The translations under genes and the position numbers were made by a program. From Linepithema humile (Eukaryota; Arthropoda; Insecta; Hymenoptera; Formicidae): 64,000 nt of DNA. How positions within the stretch are numbered: position 1 is the stretch's first letter; every line of letters starts with the position of its first letter. The stretch is taken from contig NC_090129.1 in the NCBI RefSeq assembly GCF_040581485.1, forward strand, positions 11,791,501 through 11,855,500, in the 5' to 3' direction. Of this stretch, positions 34,267 to 44,306 are shown one piece after another. The notes under the pieces are model-generated. The model was not told where the DNA came from. It searched no databases and was given only the letters and a program-made list of their open reading frames with translations.

Positions 34267-37200
34267 GCTTTTTCAACGTCCTAACATCAATATCTTACAA
34301 TGGAACTCCAGAGGTCTTCTTTCTAAGAAGGGAGAACTTTTAAAAATCATCAAAGATTATGACGTAATCGTGATCTCCGAACCTTGGTTAATTTCAAGTA
34401 CTCACTTCTCAATTCCAGGCTATACTATCTTTCGTATAGATCTCAAAGAGATTCGTTACGCATAAAATCCAGTGGTCTGTGTACCATTGTCAGGAATGAT
34501 ATTCATTCAGCTATCGATGCTGTCATTAATTGCATAGAAGGTTCACTTGACACCCTAGGCGTAAAACTGTCCACCTCTCAAGGACAATTACTAATTGCAT
34601 CAATTTATAAACACACAGAATTTCGCATAAAATATGAACATTGGGATAAGTTATTTTCTACCTTTGTTAATTTCAAAAATGTTGTTGTATTGGGTGACTT
34701 CAATTCGCACCATCCTTCCTGGGGATGTTCGATTATTGACTCGGCTGGCAGATCGTTGGAAGAAGCCGCTTCAGATCACGACTTGGTAATTCTAAACAAC
34801 GGTTCACCAACTAGACTTACAGCCCCCTCTCAAAATAAGAGCGCTGTAGATCTTACTCTAATTAATCCTGATCTTGCACCTATCTGTTCTTGGCAGGTAC
34901 TGGATGATTCTATGAATAGTGATCACTTTCCTGTCGTGACCACCATACTCACTACCGTTCAATATTCAAAAAGATTCTGTCACAAAATAGATAAAAAATC
35001 TACTAACTGGCTAACTTTTAAAAAATTCTTCATTCTTCAAGAAGAAGAAATTTCCTCAAGAATTCTAGATCCTCACATCAATCCTTCTGATCATATAGAA
35101 TATCTCACTTCGCTTTTTATTTCAGCTATCGAATCTGCAAATGGCCATCCTCTTCGTTCAAACTCTGATTCCCTTTCAGTCCATCACTCATCTAAGGGAC
35201 CTCCTCCGGCCCCGTGGTGGAATCACGACTGTGACTCTGCAGCAATAGAAAGGAAATTGGCTCTGTCTAACTTCAGGAAAGTCTCTTCTTATTTGAACTA
35301 CTGTCATCTTAAAAGACAAGAGGCCCTGGCCAAGAGGGTATTTCATAAAGCCAAGAGAGAATCATGGAGGAAATTCTGTAGTGAGATTGAGTTTAAAACT
35401 GCCCCTGGAAAAATTTGGAGAACCATCAAATGCTTTAAAAACAAAAATTTAGTCGGTGTTCACAATAACTTCAACACAAATCATAAAATAGAAGAATTCA
35501 ATAGTACTATTCATACTCTCTGTTCAGACTCTTGTCCCCCTTTCATCTCATTTGAGAATTCCGAACTCTCTCCGGATGAATCTTTATTCTCTCGATCTAT
35601 ATCCGTCAATGAGATATCCGACGTCATTGCCAGACTTGGTGTTCGATCGTCTCCGGGATTGGATGGCATTAGCTATCGAATGATTCAAAATCTCCCTATA
35701 TTTATGCATAAACTTATTTGTCACCTATTCAACAGTATTCTGACCACAGGAACCTATCCCAATGAATGGAGGAAAACTTTAGTGTACTTAATTCCCAAAT
35801 CCACTCCGGGTAAATTCCGACCTATTTTGCTAACACCTTGCCTGCTTAAAATCTTAGAAAAAATAATCTCTTCTAGACTTCAATGGTTTTGCGAGCATAA
35901 TAATATTATCTCTAAATCTCAATTTGGTTTCAGGAAAGGTAAATCATGCTATGATAACCTGGCTCTACTTTCTACAGAAATTTGCCTTGGACTTGCATAT
36001 GGACAATATACTCCTTGTCTTTTCTTGGACATTAAAGGGGCTTTTGACAACCTCATTCCTGACATTCTACTTCATACTTTGAGAAACATCGTGATCCCAG
36101 AGAGACTATGCAGATTCATTTTTCACCTTATCTCTTTTCGCATCCTCCATTTTATTATTAATGGTGAATTATCACAGCCTTATCATACCTATAAAGGTGT
36201 GCCACAGGGGTCTGTATTGAGTCCTATTCTGTTTAACATATATATTAATGCTTTAAGCAAGCAAATAACCAACAATTGTCGATTACTTCAATTTGCCGAT
36301 GATACAATTATCTACATAAGAGGAGAAAAAATTGAAGAAATTCTTCTTAATTTATCCAATTCTGCCACAAAAATCACCACATATCTTGAAGACATTGGTC
36401 TGGAGATTTCTCCCTCCAAGTCGTCACTCGTCATCTTTACTAGAAAAAGAATAGACCCTTTCTCTTGTTCTATCGAGGTCAATGGAAATCTCATTAATTC
36501 AGTTGATCACGCTAAATTCCTTGGCATTTTTTTGACTATAGATTCACCGGATATCTTCACGTCAATTATCTCCTCTCTAAAGGCAGGAAACTTCTAAACA
36601 TTATTAAAATGTTAAGAGGGGTATGGTGGGGCTCTCATCCGTCTGCCCTATTAACCATATATAAAATGGTTATTAGAGTTTCCATCGAGTACGAATGCTT
36701 TATTTTTGCTGGACTCTCTCATAACCTAAGCCAAAAACTTGAACGCATACAATTCCAAGCCTTAAGACTAGCGCTTGGATATAGAAGCACCACACCAACT
36801 AATGTTTTACTGGCAGAATTGTGTGAATTACCTTTACATATTAGATTTTCTTATCTCACTCATAGATATCTCCTAAGAGTTTTCTCGTTGGAAAAACACC
36901 CTCTCATCTCCAAACTCGAAAAGCTAACTAACGCTACCACTATTAATACTAGACATAATATTTCTAATACTTTTCTGTTACTCAAAGCTTTCTCTTCTAC
37001 ACGTGTTTTCAAAAACCTTATCAAATCCAAAATCAGAGTTCCTAGCTACTCGATACCTTTTGAAGCCCTTCTATGGACTCCTAACACCAGGATCACAATT
37101 AGATCTAATTTTGACACTTCCTCTGATCCCAACCAAACGTTCAGAATGTTCTATGGTGGACTAATCAAAGGAAAAAGCATCTTTTATACTGATGGATCAA

Positions 37201-38051
37201 AGAAAGAATCTGGATTGTATGTAGGCTTAGCTGTCTATGCTCCCTCATTAGATCATTCTCTTTTCTACAGAATCACCTCCAAAGCATCTATTTTCACTGC
37301 TGAAAGCATAGCGATAGACTTAGCTATTGACCTTATCATCTCCAATAAACTATGTAACTCTATTATCTTTACAGATTCTCAAAGCATAGTTCGATCCCTC
37401 GCCAACTGCTCTCCGTTGAATTGCAAAAATGAACTGGTTGTTTATTTAAAAGAAAAACTCTACTCAGCCCATCAACTAGGTCTTAGCATCGAAATCATTT
37501 GGATCCCAGCTCATACAGGAATTCTCGGAAACGAAATAGCCGATCGTCTAGCCATTCTGGCTACCAAACACGGAACTAATCTAAATATACATATTCCTCA
37601 TTCTGATTTTTATCGTCATTTCCAAGAAAAAGTTTATCATTGATTCTTCTCTTTTCTTGAACGATGGAAAAATACAAAGGGCGTTCAATACTTTAAATTC
37701 TATTATAATAAAACTAGAAAACATTGATTTCACCCTTTTCAATCTCTTGATCGAAAGATCATTACTTCCGTAAATCGTATCAGAAGTAATCATTATAATT
37801 TAAATGCCTCGTTAGCTAGTTTCAACATTGTCGATTCTCCAAAATGTAATTGTTGTTATCACTCAGAAAGCATTGATCATGTACTATGGAATTGTCCACT
37901 TTACAATAATGCAAGAACCATATTACAAAACAAACTCCAAAAACTTAATCTAAATCCACCTTACTTAACCACTTCGCTCTTGAAAAACCCCTCTGCCGAA
38001 ATCTTGGATGCCTTTGAATTCTTCCTCAGAAAGTCTAATCTCTTCCTTTAA
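34258..38051 (+). pseudogene. I-like LINE ORF2 (EN-RT-RNase H), broken in a few places
   Basis: It starts MYKLFQRPNINILQWNSRGL (34262); overlapping the end of ORF1 is usual. A frameshift near 34440 splits the endonuclease, whose motifs include VIVISEPWL, VVVLGDFNSHHPSWG and NSDHFPVV. RT motifs: FRPILLTPCLLKILEKII, QFGFRKGKSCYDNL, YKGVPQGSVLSPILFN and LQFADDTIIYIRG (36290; catalytic ADD). A frameshift near 36580 follows. RNase H motifs are IFYTDGSKKESG, FTAESIAI, IIFTDSQSIV and IWIPAHTGILGNEIAD (37180-37550). After a stop at 37643, the C-terminus with CNCCYHSESIDHVLWNC ends at 38051. Only a few lesions, so relatively young. Confidence 0.8.
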
Positions 38052-38188
38052 ATTTCCCGCTCCATTCTATTGCCCTCACTCCGAACCAGATGGCCGCAAG
38101 AGGGGAGACCCTTCGGAGCCATAACACATCTTACTTACTTACTTACTTATATAGATAGAGTAGAGAAGTCAGCTAAGAACAAAGAATA

Positions 38189-38348
38189 GGGGCGGTATTC
38201 ATAGTCCGTTCTTATATTCAAAATCGTCTTAAGCACGGACTTATATTCGCTCTCTTCGTCACACATAGATTGTGTCTGACGAAGAGAGCAAATATAAGTT
38301 CGTGCTTAAGATGATCTTGAATATAAGAACGGACTATGAATACCGGCC
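38189..38348. mobile_element. 160 bp mariner-type MITE
   Basis: GGGGCGGTATTCATAGTCCG at the left and its near-complement at the right, arms about 75 bp, flanked by TA (38187-38188 and 38349-38350). TA target and palindromic form fit Tc1/mariner MITEs. Confidence 0.75.
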
Positions 38349-38754
38349 TAGGAACGTTAGACAATAGAAAGAGAAAGAATATGAGAGGGCCATCTTTATC
38401 TTTGTCTAATGTTGCGCGTGCATCGAACTTCGAAAGCTGAGTGGGGAGACGCGTTGTTTTGAGTTTTGAGGAGAAGTTTCTTTAATAAACGCTGTGATCT
38501 GTGATAGAGAAATATTATCATTTTGCTCGTTCTTACTGAAGACAGAGATGTCTTTGCACGATAAATTTCTGTCTTATTTCATTATTATCTTCAACGTGGC
38601 TTACGCAACATTTATAAAATTATAACAAATTATGACGAAAGCGTGTGTTGTATGTAAAAAACAACCCATTCCCTTTGATAGATCTCGAAGTTTTCACAAG
38701 TAAGTATGAGAAAAATGTTTACGATATAATGTAGTATCCCATACAGCACACAAA

Positions 38755-39048
38755 GATTGCATACACATTGCATCAATCTTTCATCGCAATGTTGCAATTA
38801 TTGTTGTGCCCTTGGTGATAGGGCATAGGTTCGGGATCTGCCGAGGAGTTAGGCCGGGAATCCGGGAATAATCCTTTTTAGTTTTTTCATAATAAAACAA
38901 TGATTGCATACACATTGCATCAATCTTTCATCGCAATGTTGCAATTATTGTTGTGCCCTTGGTGATAGGGCATAGGTTCGGGATCTGCCGAGGAGTTAGG
39001 CCGGGAATCCGGGAATAATCCTTTTTAGTTTTTTCATAATAAAACAAT
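38755..39048. repeat. Tandem 147-bp duplication across the gypsy LTR edge
   Basis: Bases 38755-38901 repeat at 38902-39048, apparently without differences. Each unit holds about 44 bp of MITE flank plus the first ~100 bp of the LTR. Confidence 0.9.
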
Positions 39049-39544
39049 TTTCCACATATTTATTGATCTCTTGATTTATTACAAATTCCCTTACTAGTAG
39101 ATAAACTAAGTTCCGTCAGGAATCCTTGCCTTAGTTTTAGTATTACGGAGCCTCAAGTTACTCTTATTCGCTTTTAGCGATTTGTTATAATTCACAATCT
39201 TCTAAATTTGTAGTCCTGACGGACATACGTCCGTTCCTTTTGACTGATAGTTTTCGACCCGCCGTCGTGATCTCGCAACGGCGATTTTATATTCGCGAAA
39301 CTGCACTTGATTGCAGTTTTAACGGTCTTTTCGATCGAACTTGCTGACGAAATTCGATAGTTCGTCAGCATTGTCGCGTTAAAAGTGAATTAGGTTTTAA
39401 TTTTTGCTGCGCGATTCTCCGGTGTCTTGCACGAGCCAAAAACGCACTGAATATTTGATATCTTAACCTGATATGTAATAGATATTCTTATATTTTATTA
39501 ATATATATATATAGAAGAATCTATCCACTGCTATTAACATACTT

Positions 39545-40159
39545 ATGATGAATTGTTATCCGTTACCAGTGATCTTTAAACATATGAATAATCGACCGAA
39601 GTCCCTAATCCACAACTACCATAGAATTAATTATATTCTTGAGCACAACAATAACAATGATGACAAATTAAAAACTTTCTTTACGATACCTTTTGTAGAT
39701 TCTATAGCTAATGATTTTACCTCGATTATTAGAGACAAGGAATTTAAGTTGGCCTTTTCAATTCCTAAAAACCTAAAAAAATTCATCAAAACGGGGAAAG
39801 ATAATTTAGATTTGTTGTGCCATTGTGATGTGGTCTATAAGATCTCTTGTTTGGAGTGTGAGGCTTCTTATGTAGGACAGACAAAAAGACAGTTGATCAC
39901 AAGAATTAAGGAACATAGAACTGATATCAACAAAAAAAGTGGCTCTCCTTCTGTCATTTCCCGTCATAGATTGGACTCCACCCATGATTTTGATTGGAAG
40001 AATGTTCGCATATTAGATGAAGAACCGTCATATTCAAAAAGGCTCACCTCAGAAATGCTCTACATTAAAAGACAAAAGGAAGGGTTAAACAGACAGAGCG
40101 ACACTGAATCTTTACCTAGTTCATATTTACAAGTATTAAATTTATTCCCATCAATTTGA
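39545..40159 (+). pseudogene. Penelope-like GIY-YIG endonuclease fragment
   Basis: The frame reads LLCHCDVVYKISCLECEASY then VGQTKRQLITRIKEHRTDI, the GIY-YIG core with its Cys pair and the conserved Arg/Glu-His segment. It continues SVISRHRLDSTHDFDWKNV and EMLYIKRQKEGLNRQSD. In Penelope-like elements this domain cuts the target during insertion. The 204-codon frame is open, but the upstream RT part is missing, so the ATG at 39545 is only an internal Met. Confidence 0.8.
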
Positions 40160-40699
40160 TTTCTGTTTCTCTCTCTCCTACTCTCTTTGGTTTATTTCCC
40201 CCCTTTCCTTTTTTCCCTTCCTCCTTCTCCCTCTTCCCTCTTTTTCTGTTTCTGGTAATATCTGAACTCCCTCCATCACCTCGGGTTTCCACACAACTTT
40301 GTGCGGATAATTCGTTGGGCACATTACCTTTTCAACCATTTGACCAAGTTGACACATTTATTCCTTATGGTTTTAACACTTCGGTTTCTAAGTTATAACG
40401 AAATATTTTATTATGAGTGTTGAAGCCGAATCATGGGGCAAAACCTATCTCTGGCTCTTTCATTAGAAGTATGTATCAGTTTTTATGTTATCATTGTACA
40501 TTTTATAAAAGAATACCAAAAGTTAATTTACACGGGCAATAATTGTTACAGTTCCAATTGTATATCTCCGCACATTGGATTCTAATTATTAAGAAGAAAT
40601 CACTGCGTAGCTTATAGTTTATTTATTTAATTTTTTAATGTTTCGACTATATATATATATCAAGACAATGTTTTTATTTTGTAATTTTTCGTAATGTCA

Positions 40700-40728
40700 C
40701 TGAGAAAGGCCTAACATAGGCAGAAACG
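40700..40728 (+). ncRNA. Hammerhead-ribozyme-like core, degenerate
   Basis: CTGAGAA, a short stem (GGCCT AACAT AGGC), then GAAAC follow the layout CUGANGA-stem II-GAAA of the hammerhead motifs known in Penelope-like elements. The base expected to be the catalytic G8 is A here, so it is probably inactive. Confidence 0.45.
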
Positions 40729-40912
40729 TTTGATTTTAAATGTAATTTATATTCATAATATAATTTGAATTTATGCACGAACACCTTGCAACGGCTCTTT
40801 CCGCCTCTTATTCCTGATTATTGTTAATTTTGGAGCCTATTACTAATTCTAAATTGTTATATATATTTTATTAATAAATGATTGTGGTTGTGGTTCTTTG
40901 GACCCACAACAT

Positions 40913-40930
40913 CCCCCCCTCCCCCCCCGT
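40913..40930 (-). promoter_or_regulatory. Polypurine tract of the gypsy element
   Basis: On the minus strand a G-run with one or two A (complement of CCCCCCCTCCCCCCCC) abuts the LTR start TGTTGTGGGTCC. This is the expected position of the plus-strand primer. Confidence 0.75.
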
Positions 40931-40999
40931 TGAGAAAAGAAAACGAGGAGGAGATACGAGTTTTCGTAACCTTGAGACTCCATTTATTTATTCTAAAAT

Positions 41000-42653
41000 G
41001 GACTTCGCTCTTTCCATAGTTTTATTCCTAATATAATTGCAAGTATTATGGCAATTACAACAGCTATGCTACTTGTTGTCATAGGATAGACAAATGCTTG
41101 TTCTGTGAATAGATTTTTTAGATTGTCGTTAACATCTTTATTTATTTCCTCAAGTTTATTACTGAGGTCCATTAATTTTTCTGGATCTTATATAATTTTT
41201 TTGAATTTTAGTCCTTGCAATGGACTTTTCTTATTTTGTATATTCTGATTTTTACTAAATAAAATTAAATTAAACTAATTAAATTAAAATTTGGTAAATA
41301 AGTTTGTATATTCGCGGTTTGCTCAGAATTTTTTGTTTTTATTGTCATATCTGTTGCAATTACCTTACAGTTTTCTTTTAACGTTATTTTTCCTGTTCGC
41401 TTAATTACTACAACAGTTTCTTTATTATTTTTACAATGTATACATATTTGTTGTTCCTTAAGTGTAGAGTACAACCATGTATTTGGCATTCTTAATGCTA
41501 TCCATAAAGTTTGATTACTCTTAATATAACGCTTATCGCAATTATCCGTATTTTTTGTTATGTGTGAGTACGCTTGTATTTCGCAAAGAGAATTTGTGTT
41601 TACAATATAAATAGGACTATAGGGTTCGCATAAATATGTATTGTGTACATTGATACATTTATTTAAGTTTTCTTTTGTTATAGTCATGTATGTCGGTCCG
41701 TCTGTACTTATCGCGAATATATGTTGATTCACTTCAGTGAAAACAAAAATATTGTCATGGTCATGTATAGGTAAAGGAATTATTTTTATTATTTTGTATT
41801 TAGGAAACGTTATCAAAGGGAATTGTAGTATAGTATAAATATTTGTATTGTCATAGTATGCGCTTGTGGTAATTAATTTTTTGATGGTATTCCATTCTTC
41901 TATTTTAAGTCCAAAGGGAAATTGTGTTCCTTGAGGCAAATGAGGTGTCGCTTCTTTTAATTCAGAAATTATTTTTTCTATTGGTGTTATTTTTGGATTT
42001 AATATTCCGTTTTGTATTTGTGTCAGAAAGTCAATAATATCTTGAATATCTCGTTGTAAATCAGTTAAAATTGCGTTTATTATTAGAAAGTGTTCTAATA
42101 TATCTTCTCGTTTAATTTCATCCGAGATTCGATTGTAAATATTTTTTGTAGCGTTTTTTAATAATTCGTTATTATGTTTTAGTATATCTTCTAGCTTATT
42201 TATGTGTGTAAGCGTTGTGTTTAATATTTTTATTTGCGTTTTGTTCATTAATATATTTCTCGTCATCTGCGTCCATGGTTCCAAATAGAGTTTTAGCGAT
42301 ACTACCTATTCCGTTGATTAATCCGCGTCGTTTGTCGGAAGATTTTTTATAAATAGTATTTATATTTGTTTTATCGATTCCGTCAATTGATTAATGTTCT
42401 TTTTGATTATCAACTTCATGTTTCGGCATGGTTGTTCTGTAGATTTATTATTAATTTTATTACAGATTTCATCCGTATCTTGTATTTTTTCCTTAATACG
42501 TTTAAATCTTATATTTATTGCCGTAATATCTAATTTTATTACTAGTTTCCATTTTGTTTCAATGAGATTTAGTTCTCCTATTTGTTCGTAATATAGCCCT
42601 GGTTCTCGTGAGAAGTATTCTATCTTGACTGGGGATATTGTTTCGGTTCTCAC
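41000..42653 (-). pseudogene. Envelope-like gene of the gypsy element, frameshifted
   Basis: Minus-strand frames at 42653-42360, 42284-41265 and about 41172-41000 together have the length and layout of an insect-retrovirus F-type envelope. There is an N-terminal part, then near 42330 a basic furin-like site followed by a Gly-rich hydrophobic stretch. A long Ile/Asn-rich ectodomain with several Cys follows, and finally a membrane anchor (AVVIAIILAIILGI) with a short basic tail ending near 41003. Frames change near 42300 and near 41250, so the protein is not made as one piece. Its presence marks the element as errantivirus-like. Related F proteins are membrane fusion proteins. Confidence 0.7.
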
Positions 42654-42779
42654 CTTGATTAATTCATCCTCCAGTATAGCGTACCTGGAAGTTTTATGTT
42701 ACGTGATATATTATATCAGTAGTGTAGGGTATTAAGATAATTTTTTTGTTTTATATGTGCGTGTTCTGCATTTCGTCCT

Positions 42780-43202
42780 TTGGAAGGGTCTTGTGATTCT
42801 CGCGAATGCTACTGTGCGTCAGTGTCGTTCAGCGTTTATTCAGTTTTGATGGAGTTCGAGAACATAGTGATAATGTTGCGGGCCGGTGATCGAGTTGTTA
42901 TTAGAAGGCCCTTTTCAACGGCCGAATTACTGGAGGAGATCGTTCCAGTAATCGTTAGTGGTTCGGAGGAGCGTAGTTCTCTTCGCCGGGCAAGGGCGAT
43001 TCTTTGCCGCGATTTGATAGCAGGATTATACCGTGCTATAGTTCGGCAGTTTCGGCGTTCTAGCCGTCGTCGTCGTCGTGTGAGCAATATGGAGTGGCGA
43101 CGTGTGATGTTGGCTATTCTTGAGGTCACCTGTGTCCTGAACAGGGCACATTGGCTCCAGGAGGAGGCCAGTGAGAATGAGGATTATCCCGATTCTCCAT
43201 GA
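42780..43202 (+). CDS. Antisense, Arg-rich 117-140 aa ORF between pol and env
   Basis: Open from the ATG at 42780; a second in-frame ATG at 42849 starts MEFENIVIMLRAGDRVVIRR. The middle is strongly basic (RQFRRSSRRRRRVSNMEWRR) and the C-terminus acidic (EEASENEDYPDSP). It runs opposite to every other gene of the gypsy element and lies between the end of integrase (about 43229) and env (42653). It is visibly richer in G+C than its surroundings. AATAAA at 43227-43232 lies 25 bp after the stop. A 97-codon frame also exists on the minus strand here, but as a low-complexity Arg/Ile shadow. I do not recognise the protein. Confidence 0.45.
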   Translation: MEGSCDSRECYCASVSFSVYSVLMEFENIVIMLRAGDRVVIRRPFSTAELLEEIVPVIVSGSEERSSLRRARAILCRDLIAGLYRAIVRQFRRSSRRRRRVSNMEWRRVMLAILEVTCVLNRAHWLQEEASENEDYPDSP

Positions 43203-43225
43203 TGCAGTAAGTGTGATTTAATTTT

Positions 43226-44306
43226 CAATAAAATGCTTCATGCGGTTTGCATGCACCAGCATTGTTTTTCGCCCCTTTTTTATGATGTAGTAACGCTTGA
43301 TTTTTTCTCGATTACTACGTAAGGTCCTGTCTATAACGCGTCAAGTTTTTTCGAGCGTCCTCGTCTTAGTGTTTCGTCGTATAATAATATTTTATCCCCT
43401 GCTTTAAATGTGCTTACTTGAGTCTTTTTATCATAATAATCTTTAGCTTTAATCTTTTTCACCTTTAAATTTTCTTTTGCCACTTGGTGTGCGGCTCTTA
43501 ATTTTTCTCTTAGTTCCGCGGCGTAATTATCGTACGTATAGCTAGTTTTCGGTGGATAGGTTAATGCTGTCGGAAGCGTTGCTTGATGTCCGTACATTAA
43601 TTCGTACGGAGTGTAGGTTGTCGCGGTGTGCGGTATTGTATTATATGTGAACATCGCGTAAGGTATCCACTCATCCCAATCTGTTTGATCGGAGTTAATA
43701 TAATGTCGTAAATATTCTGCTAACGTTCTATATGATCGTTCGAGTGCTCCGTTGCTTTCCGGATGGTATGCAGTTGTTTGTATTTTTTCTATCTTTAGCA
43801 ATTTGCACACTTTTTGAATATTTCGCTTACAAAGTTGGTACCTTGATCTGTTAAAATTTTTTCGGGTATTCCGTATTCTAATATTATTTTCGTCACAAAT
43901 TCTTTAGCTATTGTGTTAGCTTCTTGATTAATAATTGGTATAGCTTTACTAAATTTAGTCAGATTATCTTGAAAAGTTAGGATGTATTTATTTCCGTTAT
44001 CAGTAATCGTCAGTGGTCCTACTATATCAAGAGCGCATTTTTCAAAAGGTTTCTTTGGCGTATCAGTGATTATTAACGGTGTCTTTGTTCGTCGTGATAA
44101 TTTATTTTTCTGGCATAAGCCACATTTGGCTATGTAATTTTCGACATCTTTTATTAATCCCTTCCAATTATGCTTTAAGCGTATGCGATTAATTGTTCTT
44201 TCTTTTCCTTGATGCCCTTCTATAGGTGCATCGTGATATTCGTAAAGTATGCGTCGTTTTTCTTCTTCACTATATATTTTAAGTGCATCGTTATCTTCTT
44301 CCTTTT
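43226..44306 (-). pseudogene. gypsy integrase, frameshifted and split by BEL/Pao
   Basis: From 44306: KKEEDNDALKIYSEEEKRRI, the HHCC zinc part (H..H then CGLCQKNKL), then DIVGPLTITDNGNKYI (first catalytic D) and ILTDQGTNFVSEIFKK (second D). A 1-nt loss near 43806 shifts the frame to KLLKIEKIQTTAYHPESNGA and ERSYRTLAEY (third catalytic residue E). The C-terminal GPYVV..VHANRMKHF end is reached near 43226 with more small shifts. The BEL/Pao element sits just upstream of the zinc domain. Confidence 0.75.

Larger units (their letters stand above)
32200..38160 (+). mobile_element. I-clade-like LINE, nearly full length
   Basis: Two-ORF LINE with gag-like ORF1, then APE endonuclease, RT, RNase H and a C-terminal zinc motif in ORF2. 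It ends in a short (TTAC)n tail at about 38132-38148. RNase H after RT places it in the I group (inference from domain order). The 5' end is not exactly defined. Confidence 0.8.
39513..40858 (+). mobile_element. 5'-truncated Penelope-like element
   Basis: Inserted in a TATATATA stretch of the LTR. It keeps only the GIY-YIG endonuclease end of the ORF and a 3' non-coding region of about 700 bp. The second LTR shows the empty site. The RT domain is absent. Confidence 0.8.
38799..40912 (-). repeat. 3' LTR of the gypsy element, split by a Penelope-like insertion
   Basis: Matches 61214-61823 closely (TTGTTGTGCCCTTGGTGATA start, GGACCCACAACA end) apart from the 147-bp duplication and the ~1.35 kb insertion at about 39513-40858. 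Confidence 0.9.

Noticed and set aside
40156..40398. Phe/Pro/Ser-rich plus-strand frame after the GIY-YIG fragment
   Set aside because: It reads a pyrimidine-rich 3' non-coding tract of the Penelope-like element.
42836..43129. Minus-strand 97-codon Arg-rich frame opposite the antisense ORF
   Set aside because: Its low-complexity Arg/Ile/Ser composition looks like the complement of the plus-strand frame; still possible, so conservation should decide.
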